A stretch of DNA of 64,000 nt from the NCBI GenBank assembly GCA_002633005.1, contig NMRA01000021.1, forward strand, positions 1,177,612 to 1,241,611, read 5' to 3'. The DNA comes from Phoronis australis. Lineage: Eukaryota > Phoronida > Phoronidae. Position numbers and translations under genes: made by a program. Positions 36,401 through 51,400 of the stretch are shown here, one piece after another (position 1 is the first letter of the stretch; each line of letters opens with the position of its first letter). Below the pieces are notes generated by a model that ran no database searches, was not told the origin of the DNA, and saw only the letters and a program-made list of their open reading frames with translations.

Positions 36401-39400
36401 TGTCGGTAGAGAACGAGATATCCAGAAGGCATACACTTGACACACGCAGAGGTACACTTAATAACATCATACCAAATACCACAACTTCGCGCTAATTCTT
36501 TGGCATTTTCCGACAACGTCGTGCATCCGCCAGGCACTTGTCCGGATATTCTTCATGGCCACCTTGCTTGTTACTATAGTCCATTAACTAGATTGGAGTG
36601 TGTCTTTCTATTAGAGTTTTATTGATGCAAAGAGTTGCTGACGTTTGGCCACACCAAGAACGTAATGAACAAATTGGACGACTTTTCTCTGAAATTTGTT
36701 TCCCACTGACATATACAAAAGTAGGTCAACCCTACAGTGCTTTTGCCTACCTCCCTTGCATCGAAGAGTTACGCGCGGGAAGGAGTTGTTGCCTTCACTG
36801 TGAAATGTCAAATTCAATCGATTATCGTATTCATTTGAAGGTGGTCTCACATCTTCAACTATTACTTCTAACAGACGTGCATGTAGTTATACGACCGTAC
36901 ATTTAGCTTAGGCTTACATCTACTAAACCCAGTTTTGATGACTTAAGCGAATCCGCGTTTGGTCATCATTTGGCGTAAATCTTGAACGATAAAAGCAAAA
37001 ATGAGCAAAAAGCTCATACCCCTATGTCATAGATTGAATATCATGGTTCTTTAAGTGGGTGGTCTTTCCCCACAGTTGTCGTGTAACTCGCTAAGCGCGT
37101 GGGTCACACTTGCCCGTTTATGAGACTTGAAAAAAGTTCTCAAAATGTGTTCCCAATTTTTAAAGGTTGTTGGGGGGTTGCAAAGCATTATTTTGTTTTA
37201 TGGAATTGATTAGACAAGGCGTTTTTAATATTTTTTAATAAGCCAAACAAGGTTTGGTTTCTTTTTAAGTCTTATAGATCTCGGCTCTACTGTTTAGTCA
37301 CAGCTTCATCAAGTCAGGAGGTGTGAAGTTTTATGAATGATATGATTAACAGTGTTTGGGCTTCCAAGTACTTTAGTAATACTTGTTATTCAGATCCTAA
37401 AAACGCCGGTTGCTTATTAAGATTTTCTTTTTCAGGTATTTTTCAGACAAAAATCACGACGCCAAACGCCACAGTGACATATTTGACGTATGCGCATCAA
37501 TATTTCAATCGTCTGTTAATAACGGACATTACGATTGCAAGAACCGGAAATAACACCAGTGGTGACATCCGGGTCAATGTTGAACGAATGATTGGCGAAT
37601 CCTCGAATGACGTTGAAGTGATCCAAAACCTGACATATAACAATTTTCAGTGAGTCGAAATGGGTTTTGCCATAATCCTGTGATGTGAGATAAAAGTGGG
37701 GAATAATGAGGTGTACCACCCTAAGAAGTCTACATATTTTTAAAAATTGTTTTCGAGAAATTGAAAAAATGCAAGTGGTACTAATAACCTACTTTTGGAA
37801 CTAGATGGAAAGGTGAATTCGAAGCATAAACTGCATGTCGCTTAGAAAGTGATGTAGGAAATTATGTTTGAGCCTTCGTATATTTGTTTTACTTTAAGCT
37901 TAATGATATGTACAGTAGGACACTTGAAAATGTCCAAATTTGGATTACTTTGTAACTTCATAACCCAGATATGGTTGATCGGATTTATATGGAGCTTTCA
38001 GACTGAGATACTATGCTTTGTGCCTTGTTCTCCAAAACGCTGTTTTGAGAATGCTTGCTTTTCCACGAGGAGGTATCTCAATCAATCATTTTTTTTGAAA
38101 AACTCAACACTTGCATGAAACTAAAAGGTTATGACAATTTTGAAAAGTGTAACAACGTTTTTGAGAATTTATCTTGATTACCTTTATATCGATTATATTA
38201 GCCATGTTCTCGGTTTTACTGGGTTAAAATCGATCAAGTTACAAAATATATAGTGAGTGTCTGTAGGTATTTAGATCGGGTCCTGCATAACCTCAAAGAT
38301 GTTTATGATATTCATTCACCCTGTGGTTGCGTATAGCCACAATACCACTTCTAGGTTGAATTGGCAGTTGTGAATTTTGTAAAAATGAAGACATTGTAAT
38401 GACCTTGGTGATCTATGAAATTGATAACTGAGCATATTTTGGCAGGTTGGTATCCATAAAAACTCTAATCCCTGAATTCAATAGCAGTGACGTCATTCCT
38501 GCTTTCACTGCTTACACCCCACTGGTCGATTCTACGCTGACTTTGAAGAATGGAAATACAACTTATCGCAATGTCCTGGTGTTCGGTGTCGACTTGTTCA
38601 CTGACGACAGTCTCAAAAAAGACCTCGACAACGTGACAGGTAAACGTGTTTATTTGAAGACCATGATACTTTAATTATGAGCTGTCAATCACGTGGCAGT
38701 TTGCAGGGTATTCCTAGTGAAGAACTATCCCATTACTCCTAGATAGCATGCTGTAACAACGTCATTTTCACATGCGCATGCGTGATCAACGTTGATCGGA
38801 TGTTAAATTTCCTAGAATCAGCCATTTTCTTCAGGCAGTACTGGTGATCACTTGCAGCGAATAGTGCTACTCCTGCACGTCCTGATCCAATTTTGCTCCC
38901 ACACAGGATCTCGAAACCAGTCTCCCTTTCAGTAAGGCTAGGGCCTCGCTAAAAAGCAAGACTTCGCGAGATTACGTGAGATATTGCCGTGCATTTTAAA
39001 TGAAAACACGTGACTTTGACTAGGTTTTAGCTAGGTCCTAGCGTAGGTCCTAGCGTCTACTGAACGCGGACCAGTGCCTCTTGTTTATAGGGAATTCGCA
39101 TATCTTGAAGGAGCGCCAGGTGACTTGTAAAGACCTATTTGTATAAGTTTCGTTTTTCAAACACTAGCCTCATTAGCACGTGTCAGTTATCGGTTGTAAC
39201 GTTATAGCTAGTTTTTAAGACATATCTTTCGATCCAAAGTAAACCAGTCTGTATATGGACTTAAAATAGTGGTGTGCCAGTTTCATCTGTATTTGATTGT
39301 CCTCAGCTGAACGCGAGGATATCATATCCTCTTCTGATTGCCGAAAACATCTAATTGCTCAAAGAAATGTGCAATTTTTGTGTAATAAAACTCTAACTTA

Positions 39401-42400
39401 TGAAACGTGAATTAGAAATTTGTGGTAACATAGCCGAAGTAAATTAAAATACCTTGACAAATTAGTCAGGAAATATTATGTCTTGATCACAAACTGACCC
39501 TGCAAGTGTCGTGCCGGCAGTCGGCGCGAGCTGAATCGATTCCCCGCTGGTTCACCAAGGACTGGTTCATTACCGTTCTTTTTGATGTTGATCGCTTCCT
39601 TAACTTCCTTCTTTTTGCCATTATTTTCAGTCCTTTATCTGTACACTGTACTTGATAGTGTCAAGGTATTTCAATTTATTTTGTCTGTGTTACCAATACG
39701 TCCTTATCTTCATGTGCTCTACCAGTTAGGAGAACTTTTAGAAGTCTCTTGAGAAACCGACACACATTAGTTGCTTTTAAATTTCGATGGCATCTTCGCT
39801 CACGTCATAGAAAATATGCATGTGGATCCTCTTTTAGCACTTAAATAGAAGTGTGTCATTTAGTGCTTAATTATTTCAGATCTTCTGAGCGAATCTGACG
39901 GTGCCGATGAGCTACTAAAACTGCATACGGATCGTTGGGCGACTATTTGGATTCAGGGGAGAATAGAGCTGGAAGGAAACTTGGAGGCGCAGAAGGCCAT
40001 AACTTCCGCCTTGTACTACATGTACAGTAGCTTGCCAGCAGTGGACGCCAACCAGTCGCCAAATATGTTCTGGGGAATATCGCCAGGTGGCCTCGCAAAC
40101 GGTGGTCCAGGAGTGAGTATAATAATCCACGTGCCCTTGGCTTAGGTAAACAGCAGATATAATACGGAATGCTATCATTTGTTGACAGAATTATAATCCT
40201 AGGTGGACGAAAATTTAAAGCTGGCATTTTTTATTCAGTAGAAGTATTATCATAATATAAACAGAGTATTAGATATTCATTATAGGGTTTTGATAATAAG
40301 GTCATGCTGATATTGTGCGGTGCGTCAAGAGCCATTATTGTAGGAATGTTTTGGTCGACCTATGCAACAAATGCAGCTCTTTACTTGCATTGATTTGATT
40401 TCTTACAAACCAGCTATCCATCTAGAGGTCTCATTCACGTACTCTAACTGGAACTGACTTCAATGCAAAGCCACCGAGAGCATAGGTGGATTTATAACCT
40501 CCCCCTTACGGGCACGCCCCGGATAAACTCGTCGGCCGTTTTTAGGGCACACGTGAATAGTTTTCTTTTGAGAATGTGCTTTGTACCTCTTTACAATATT
40601 CTCTGTCCACGAACGGAGAACAACATCGAATAGATTTACATCATCTGACGCGAGCGAGTGATTTGCCAAGATTCATGCCAACTGCACGCGGCGTTCCCGT
40701 CTATGAGCAAAAAGGTTCTTGCTCAGCAATCTCTATTAATTAAAGTCAAGTCAAAGTAACATACGAATGGGTTTGTTTATTTGTTTTGCGAACATTTGCA
40801 GCAGTTACAGAAGCAACGTTACTAGTTTGTCTGATCGTCTGCTTAAACCAAACCTCTAACCTTAAGCACTTTCCTTTCAGAAAGACTATTATGGCCACGT
40901 TTTCTGGGATATGGACACGTGGATGTTTCCAGGGATTTTGATGTTCCGACCGGATCTTGCCAAAGAAATGCTGCGTTACAGGTGCGTGCATCGGGCATTT
41001 TGCCAAGTGCAATGGGGAAATTGCCACGACAATGACATTACTGCGTCTTCATTCTTTTTCCTTTTGCTTCGTTTCCTGAACTACCTGCGTCAAAACTTGT
41101 GAAGCAGCTTCAATTTCTTGGCTTTGATTTCGTTTTTTGCATGTCGTTCATTTTCTTCATCATATGATTTTCGTCAAAATCGTCGTCACAATCATCAATG
41201 TTACAATCATTGTCATCATCAATGTCACTGCTGGAATGTCATGGTGAAGTGGCCAATTTTTTGCCTGGACTGGGACAAAAATCGGTGTTCCCCTCGGCCA
41301 TTTCCTTCTATTTAATGTTTTTTTACGAACGACAATCTACGCCATAATTGGAGTTAAGCCTACAAAGGACAGAAACCATCGTATCCTATCGTCTCGGCCA
41401 TTAAGCAAAGTTATCAGAAAGGAAAGACGAAAATACATAGCTTACAGGTGCTGGTTGACATTTCCGTAACTTGCTCACCTTTTTCACACTTCTGTCTTGA
41501 AAATTGTTATTGTTTTTTAATTTCTTTTCACATTTGTCATAATAAGCCAAATACACCAAAACTTCTAAAACGGTATTGAATGACTGCAAATTACGATGGA
41601 GGCATCATCCAGTTAAGCGCCTTCCGCCATCTAGTGTGATGTGTTTTCTTTACATCTGCATCTTATTTAGAATGTACACGATGCCGCCGTCGTTCGATCG
41701 AGCCAAGAGTGGTGGTTACACAGGCACACGCTTTCCGTGGGAGTCCGCATACACGGGGCAGGAGGTTTGTCCTAATATATGTGTGGAGTGTCGGGAAAAT
41801 CAACAGCACATAACAGGTGAGAACATCAATAGCACCTCTTCGTAGTCTGTAAACCTTTGAGAATTCTTCAGTTTCTTACTCTAACACGAATGGGATCCTC
41901 TGTCTGGAGCACGCTTTCCTCTTGCAGCACATTTATGACTCAATACTGCATTCGGATTAACGTTACACGTTTTCCTGTTTTTGTCCGTTTTATGAATTTT
42001 TCCAGATTTTCCTTGGTTACGTTATGTATCTATTGTTGTTAGCGTACCACATGAAACCAGGGCCCGGTCTCCAATCTCCGTACTCAGACTCATACTCATA
42101 CTCGAGATTTCATGCTCAAAATCGTGCTCACTGGAGTCGTACTCAAAAAAGCGTATCCAATGTCGTATTTCGAGTAGACTCCAAACGTACTCAAATCTGA
42201 CACTCATACTCGAGTTGCTATGGAACTCTTTATGATGTGAAATGCAAAATCACGCAAAGCCGCGCTGATTCATCGCTCCCTATTGGAATACACCACCCTA
42301 GGAACTAGGCCTACATTATCGTCTGCTGTCGCTACAACTACAAGAGTATGTCTATAACGTGAAATTCTGAGTGTTCTGTAACTGTTATTCATTTTTTAGT

Positions 42401-45400
42401 TTCAATAAATATTCTTATGCCATTTCTTTGATACATTTGGCAATTATTAAGCTTTACTTCTGGAGTTCCTCACCCAGTCCCGAAAATGTCTTAAGAAATA
42501 TGTAACAGCTTATCACATCACATCTCTGTTGCTAATTTAGTCTTGGCATAAAACCCATTGCTGTTTAGGCCTACGCTGAGGTCAAAAATTGATACTGTAT
42601 CTTTGTATTTTACCGGGATGTATCAAGTGAGTTGACATTTGGCACGTGAGTTAAAAAACAATACTTGTGCTGGCATTCAGAGTTCACCAGTGGCAGTGAA
42701 CGGGACGAGACGTCTACTTAGAAATCGGCAAACAAAATCTGGAATTCCATTTGGGGATTGAGAAATTATAGATGACTAAGTTATGATGGGAAATGTACTG
42801 ACAGGGAAGCGAACTTTTTTTTAACTTCCCTCCCCTCCTCGTCTTTTGGAAACCCTACAAAACGTAGGCACACATACCGAAATAAGGGCAGCACAAACTT
42901 CTCACACGACTTTTCCCACAACTGCTTTCGACGCTTGTTATGACTCGCCGACAAGGGATTACAATGCGCCTGTTGCCAGGAATTGTAGAGGTAGAATGGC
43001 GGCCATAACATACAGTGATACGGCGGGTTAATAAGGTGAAGACTAAGAAGATTTAAGATGAAAACTATTATCTATGAACTGAAATTGAAGTGCTGAGATA
43101 CGGTAAGAGGACTTATTTTTTTAGATTTGCTGTGTTTCTTGGTTCCCTTTCGATATTTTGTTCTCTGGCTCGTATTTATTTTCGAGTACGATTTCAAGCA
43201 CACTGCCATACCAAACTTGAAATTTGAGCATAGACTCCGAATTTTTACTCAAAATCGTACTCGAAATATGGATGAGATACACTTCATTTCGAGTACACTC
43301 GAAAACTGAGTACGTGCTCGAAATTTCGAGTACAGATTTTTCGAGTATGACATTGAATACACCAAAGCTGAGTCTGTACTCGAGTTGAGTATGAAGTGTG
43401 AGTATGAGCATGATTCGAGTCTGAGTACGGAGATTGGAGACCGGGCCCCGGGCTTTCAGTGCTGTCGCTTAACCGATGTACAAAGTCGGAGTTTGTAGAC
43501 ACATTTCGAGAACATGATGTCAACTATGTATTTTTACTTTCATCTTGGATTTTGAAAATTGATCATAAATTATGCTGACGGCTATCTTCGTACATTTGAA
43601 GAAAATCGAAAGTAATTTTTACTTACGTGACTGACTGTAACTTGTGAGGGACGCAAAAACATTTTATTTACAATCTGACCAAAAGGTTAAAGATAAGAAA
43701 GAGCTCACAATATTTTGCAACAAACATGAGTGGAAGCAAAAACTGTTTTCAGAACAGCGTATACAACGAAAAGATTCGTGAGTGCATACCGAATTTGGTT
43801 CTCTGAATTTTTGCCGTTTTCTTGCAGAGTTCCAAATACAGAATTTGTCTGGTCTTCAACTGTCACCGACTAGTTGTAGGGTCACAGAGGCAAACCATAG
43901 TTTAAAAAGTACAGTAATATTGTTTCAGGTGATATTGCCTTTGCCGCTCACCAATACCTATCCGCCACCCGCGATATTGACTGGTTGACGGAGGAACAGG
44001 AGTTTCGATCGATTAACGTCTCGGGTTACACGTTCCTTAAACAAATGGCCGCTTTCTGGGAATCACGTCCTACCAAAAACGCTCGCCGAGGTAGATGGGA
44101 AATAAATGGTACGTCACGCTTGATTTTAATTCTGTTTGTGTATATTTTGGCGCAGACAATTTCCTTTCAAGTATTGACAATAACCACAGTGCCACATGTA
44201 TTTATCCACGAAGAGTAACAATGTATGCATGACTAAAAGTTGCAGAGTTGAGATACATATACATGTAGACAAACACTGGTGACTCCGAATTATTTACTTA
44301 TTAATCCGGAAACATCAACAAGACACCTTCATCAGCACACTGAAGTGATTTCTTTTATCCAGCTCCAGGGCTACGTTCCCTTGGCTCAAGACACTAGCAT
44401 AGCACTTGCGGTCAGAAATATTCTTTTATGGAATAGAAACAGCTAAATCTATCCTATAATTTAAAATTACAGCCTTCTCGATCAGTCATCTCTTTTTCTT
44501 CATTTTGCTAGGTTTGTCTAGTGAGCTCAGGAAAAAATCCGCGGAACTCTCGTCACTCACAAGCATAGTCTTTTCGTGAGTTTTCGCGTCTTCGAAAACG
44601 CAATTTTGGTGGCAGAACAGGTCTCCGTTCCAAGAAACTGACTTAATTAGTTCATTTTTAATTAAATATTAGATCTGTCACAATTTTCAAACTTTGAAAC
44701 TTCCACATCCGGTAGGTCAGTCAAAATTAAGAGAAAGCCAAAGTCAAAAACTTAAGTCAATCTTAAAGGAGAATGCCACCCGATTTAATTAGTCTTTTTT
44801 ACCGTCTTAATCGGTCTATATCCACATCGCCTCTTAAACGGTTGACCTCACCTTGCCGAGAGGTGTCGCGTTAACCTGTGAGGAGGGTGACAAACGACGC
44901 AGCGACGTCAGTGGTTCGTCTGCAAAGTTAATGCCGCTACGACGTTGTCCGAACTACGAAGCTGCGAAGAATGCTGGTATATCGTTTTTTCGACTTACTC
45001 GAGAGCCCGAAATGCTTAGGAAGTGGCTCGCGGGTAGTGAAGAATGAAAGGTACGCTGTTAATAGCAAGTATGAGGCCGTGAATTATTTCCGTGTCTGTG
45101 GCCGGCATTTCGTTGACAGTGATTTCTCTGACGAATTCCGGCTTACCAAAGAACTATCCATACGTTCCGTTGTCTGTGCATGCTCACCGTGCCTCTGTAG
45201 TATTTCTTGATCAATGTATTCCAGTTCGAACTGATAGCCTGTGAAACCTAACGATCCAACCAGTGAAGTCTTCATCGGATGAGCTCTTTCTTGACTAAGT
45301 CGGGATTGGCGCCGGGCGAGTTGCCAAGTATTCTGCGTTCTGTTTCAAAATGAATCATTCTCACCCTAACTAATGCTTATATAAAAGTGAAACAAAGTTT

Positions 45401-48400
45401 GTTTCATAAAATACAATTTGTAATGCCTTTGCAGTATTCGTGAGTGCAAATGTTGAGAAGTAGGCAATGAATAAACCACTGCGTTACCGGCTTTTGATGC
45501 CGGCAATAAAGGTAATTGACCGGGTACCGAGGCCGTTTGAGCGCATGCTAATTCAATGTTTGCTGACAGAAAGCTGTTGTGAAACAATTACTCGATTTTA
45601 TATGCTATGGTCACATGTTAATGCAATCTTTATACAAACACATTATTCAAATCATTGTTAATGTACAACCCTTGCCTGCCTCTGTGGAAGGGGAACCCGA
45701 CTTCGCGGCCCCCGACAAGCAAGTAGATTTTCAGTTTGTGGCTATAATTCACGTAAATAATTAGGTGCACGTAATTTCTTTGGCTCACACTATTGGTCTT
45801 TTCGTGAATGGAGGTTTAGTTTCCAACTCAAGCTGGTTTATGTTCGTGCCACTCCCGGCGGCCGCGAGTTGCCTTATCGGGTTCCGAGCCACTGGCCAGG
45901 ATGATAAGCGTTCTGTGTGTTTAGAACTCAAAAAATCACAAGTCTAAACAACATAGATCTAGGCTCTCTTGTCTGTATTTCACGGAAGAATACTTCAAAT
46001 TCATCTCCGACCAGACCCCAAACTCCTGCTACGGACCTTGGTAAATTGGCCTGCCGAACTTTATAGGCTACGGTGTGTCCAAATACCAATAAATACGTAA
46101 CAGCGAAAAAACAACACGTTTTTTCAAGAACTCGGTGTATTTTTAAGGGTTTTACATCGAAGTTTGATGATTAATTGGTGTTAAACGATGAATTCAAGCG
46201 ATAAGCTGACACCAGTAACCCGTGTTTTGAACTGCTGAACAGACTGCGTGTGAAACCAATGATGTCATTGGATAATTTCAACACCTGGGTCTGCCGTCAA
46301 GTGTCATGTAACGCAACCGAACGCGCCGTGATCGAGTAGAGCTACTCGATCTAAATTGATACAAAATAGGTTGTTTTTTAGGTGGCTTGCTCCTTAAAGA
46401 TCTTTCTTGAAAAAGATTTAATACAAGTGTAAGTTTCATCTCAAAATTAACTAAATGTAAGATTTGTCTTAGCTGAGTCAGTTTTGTTGGAACGGGTTCC
46501 AGGTTTACAACAACCAATGGTGCGCGGAATAACAAACCCTTGTGAAGCTTGCATTGTCCCAGAATGTTGATGATTGGCAATGTCGAAGCCCTCCATTTTC
46601 CACAGCCGCTATAAGACCTTGATCACACGGCAGTGTCATCATTCCTGAACGCAATCACTTATGTATGTTGCGGGCTGAGTACCCAGAAGTAGTCGTCTTT
46701 TCTAAGATTGAGCTTCCAAATATGGAGCGATGTTCATTTCTGGTCATAAATGGAAAACTATTTTCCATTTTCATAAAGAGCTAGAATTGCGTCTCGTGTC
46801 TAAATCAAAGAGGCCTTAAAACACGGTGCAAACTCACTTGGAAAAAGCCTCCTTTTACGAGTGCTAGCTAACATGAACAGCACCGTCAGGATTCATAGTG
46901 TACGTCCAGAATATCATATTGGCAATATTTATACCAAAAATAACTACCGAATTCCCGGACATCCTATTTTATCGCCGTTCTTTCTACACTCCATACATGA
47001 TACCAAACACTTTGGGCTATGAGGACCCGGCTGAATCGATAATGTGACGTTCGTTCACAGGAATTCGTAGACTCCAAAACAACCTCAATTTGCCAAGATT
47101 TGTTATTTTGTATTGACAAGAAAACAAATTTGAAACTTGTTGCTATCAAGTAAAATTAACTGTCAAAAGGGAAGACTCTATACATGGTAATGAATCAGTG
47201 AGTCGTCAGCGGTCTGAATTTGTTGCCAGGCGGACTTTGATATTGCATAGCCCCAATCGGGTCAACGAGGGCACTTTTCGATGGGAAAAATGCAAATCGA
47301 TATTAAGTCGCGAAAACACCGATCTTGCCTTCTCAATAGGGCAAAACTAAAACACGGATGAGTTACATGGTATGTCTTCTGTTTATGAGGCACTCTCGTT
47401 TTAATCGATTTCATGGCATTCATAAAATCTGAACTTTAACTTCATTTAGACATTTATAACTTTTAACGTATCCCAGACAGTATTTTCACAATGTGACCCT
47501 TGTGTTAGGATTGTAGAATTTCATGCACATAAAATTAGTTGTCATAATCTGGCCACGATTAGTATTTAGATCTTTTTCCGTATATAAGGGGCATTGCCCG
47601 CACGTATGCGTATATTCAATACGCAGTTAGCAGGACATCACTTTCTTCTAGCAATTGGCCTATCGCAAGCTCCGTAATATCTCGCGAACGTCATCCTGCA
47701 TTGGAGTTCCCAAATGTTCGTCATTGCTTGCAGGTGTTATGCCCCCGGATGAATATCAGAAGTCTGTCAACAATTCAGTATACACAAATGCCGTCGCTGC
47801 GTATGCTGTAAACTATGCCCGCTACGCTGCATGTTTGGCGGGTAAAGACGAAGAGAAAGAGGTATTGATTCTTACACCCAGGGGTTTGTATCATGAAAAG
47901 TGTAAGGTCCGCTCCACAAAACTATTTCTAAAAAATAATTAAGCTCCACTTGAGGAAACGTGTATTGAAAGTAGATTTTGTGCCGACAGCAAATGTACAT
48001 GCGTGCGTCTTGAGAATTGAAATGATTAACTATTTATATTCAGATACCTACATCGTGGATTGACAAGATGAGGAAGCTGGCGTTTCCTTTCGACAAGAAA
48101 AATCGTTTCCATAACGAGTTTGATGGATATCAAGACCATCGCTTTCCGGCGAATGGAACAAAGGGTAGTTACATAAGCAACTTTATTTTGAAATAAAAAT
48201 TACATTTAAAGCGGCTATAAACCTGCGTTCCGCAAACTTTCGATTCAGATCAATGACCCCTAGAAAATTAATCTCAACTTAATACTTAGCCGCATAGAAT
48301 TAAAAGTTTATTATTTACGAAACGTCGGTGCTTTCCAATCCCATACCTCCACCGCCAATTCAAGTAATGGACGACTTTGTAATGGTCTAAATCAAATCAT

Positions 48401-51400
48401 GCGCGCACCCAGGGGAGGGGGGGTGGCTCGGGGGGGCTCCAATGAGCCCCCCATTTGGCGAAGTGGGTAAAAAGGTCCGCCTCAGAAAAACAAAGATTCC
48501 GAAACAAGAGACAAAAGTCCACTGAAAAGGCACAGACGCACAATGAAGGTGATACTCCGTTTCTTTTTTTAGTCCTCCCGCTTTTTTATCATCAAAAGGT
48601 CCGCATCGCCAGAAATTCGAGCCCCCCATATTAAAGGCTGGGTGCGCGCATGCAAATGTTAGTGTTTGTGGTGGAAGGTGAGTTTACAGCCACTTTCATA
48701 ATTGTATACACTGGTGCCAGTATGATCATGCTTGCAAACATCCACGCAACATAAGGAGAAGGTATCTTCGGAAATGCTATCGCGCTAGCGAGGTGCTCAT
48801 ACCGGTAGTGAAACATCTTTGACAATGTTACTGAAACAGCAAGCACTATAGATGTTTAAGTAGCCTATACCACTTAAAAGTATTTCTACTTCCATAGTAT
48901 TCTTACATGTATGTCATTTGCTCTCTGGCAGCTCACCATTACCAGCAATTCGTAAACTAGGTCATCCGCCAGGTTCTCTGCGTAAACTAGGTCATCGCTT
49001 ATGGACAAGTTAGCGCTTCACTCTCCGCGTGTCTACTGGAGAGAAGCACCCAGGAAGGTTCTACATTTTGTAGCCCAAAATTACCAAAGTTCAAATATAT
49101 TCCGTTGAAAAGGAAAGACAAAACATAGCATTACAGATGTCTGGCCAATATCATGAGTCACTACTCGTAAGCAAATCAAAGCTGTCCTTACTCGTTGCCT
49201 TATCTCGCACTACCCGTCAATCGACTAGTTTTCAGTTCGCAATGCAACAATACAATTCTCATAAATTCAACTTGTAATGACCCCTTTCAATTTTAAACCA
49301 TGCCCGAAGTACTCGGAAACAAATTATTGTTAGGTACAACGAGTTTTTTTTTCTCTGAAGTGGATCGTAAACACCTCAGGTGACTGATCGAGTTTTATGC
49401 ACATAGCTACTTTGGCCTAGAGCTGAATTCTTAGCTCCCATACTATGGGCTGGGCCGGTCAAGGGCCAATCCCTGTTGTACGCCCTACTTAAGCATTGGA
49501 ATCAAACTGTTATATATAGAGAAAACGTTTATTAGTATACTGGTGTGAATATTATCAGTGATTTAACCAAAAACTTCGAATTGACTAGACCCACTAATGA
49601 TAGTCTATGACGATAAACTGATATCAAAAGGCCAAAATTGGCAATTTTCGGCGACCCCATGTTAAATACAAAATTTTGTCTAATTTTCTTCAAAATTCTA
49701 CATTTCAATCTTGATTATACTGACATCTGTTGGGTCTATCGGCAACTAACCGCACATGAAAGGCTTGGTCGAAAATTATCGTTTTCTCACATGCACATTC
49801 GGGTTTTTAGCGGCGATTCCACTGATCGAAGCGACAAAATAAGCCAAAACTTTGGCCATACCATGTTAAACATAAAATTTTTTCCAATTTTGCTGAAACT
49901 TGGCCACGTTTTTAACAAAATACTTATCTATGTTATGTGCTATCGGCAAATGTGATTGATTCATAAATAAGACCCTCACGCTGTGTTTTTTGCGAATCCC
50001 ATGTATTCTGAAGGGGGCTAACTGAGTGATTTTCGCGCATGCGCAATTCACGGTTTCAATATTGCTGGTAATGTGTCGTCTGCAATTTTTTCACATGCTT
50101 CGTGATCTTACACGATCTCGCTCAATTCACAAGATAGAGCCGACTCCGTGCTTTTGACAAACGCAACGAATTCAATAACGTTTGTTCATTGCATTTAACC
50201 TGGTGTTGTTCCAACTTTCTGAGATTCCACAAAGCCTAACGTAAAGCAAGCAGACGTCATTCTTCTTGGGTTCCCGCTCTTGTGGACTATGCCTGATGAC
50301 GTCAGACGGAACGACTTACGACACTACGAGGACGTCACAGATCCCTTTGGCCCGGCTATGACGTGGGGAATGTTTTGCATCAACTGGCTGGAACTAGGAG
50401 ACGAAGCTGAAGCCGGGCGCATGTTCAACAGGTCCTATCAAATGTATATTAGACAGCCTTTTAAGGTAACTCTCAAAAGCGGAGTTGTGCCTGGGGAAAA
50501 GTATTTACTAGAATCAGAGCAGTAACTTCCGCAATGCCGCGGTGCCCACATGACGAAATCACATAATTATTTCAAAAGAAAACAGCGGAATTGAAGCAAT
50601 GATTTTAATTTGGAGAGGCACTGCGATGGGTTCGCAAAACCACTACACTGAAACTCATGGGTATGAATGGATGGGCTATCACGTTTGTGGACGCTGCACA
50701 TTTGCAAAGTAAAATGATAAGTTGCAGCACTAATTGTAATTATGAACGACCCATGTTTACTCTCATTGACTTCAGTCTGTTAAGGTATATTAAATTGGCC
50801 TCAGGTTAAAGGGAATCGTCACCGGCTTGAAGTAATGCATCAATTTTTAATTTTAAATATTAATATTCAAATATCTTAAATCCCGAGTACGGTTTTCGTG
50901 GGGACCTATTTTTGTAACAGTTAATGATTTTCCGAAAGACTTCGTCACCGCTTATTGTAAATGCACGACTTATTATGTGACGTCTCATGAAAATTGTCCG
51001 CGTAAACGATTTTATTTCACTATGATAATATCGCGCGTTTGTTTTTTAGTTGTGGACAGAGGTGCAAAACGGCTTGGGAGCAATTAACTTTGTAACAGGT
51101 GAGTTGTGACTATCAATTTGACTAATATACCTCACTCATGAACCCTGTGGCTCATTGCGATATTTAGAAATTCTGATTTTATATCTGTAGAACTAAGTGT
51201 TCCAGGTTTTACAAGCAAGGTTGCTTTTGTCCTACTTTACACCCACGTGGTGTTTGCGAGCCGTTGCGAGGTAAGGATGTAGCATTTTGTCTACTACCTC
51301 ACATGTTATTGTAAGTTGCAATGGGAAATTAGCAAAAACATTCACAGTAAGAAATGAAGTTCTGGACTGCCACTCATAAGAAACGTGCTTCTTGTTTGAA

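Noticed and set aside
50236-50240. Acceptor at ccacaaag for PGGHG exon 12
   Set aside because: Using it after the phase-1 donor at 48164 gives an immediate stop; the acceptor ending at 50223 (ctgag) keeps the frame and reads DSTKPNVKQAD.
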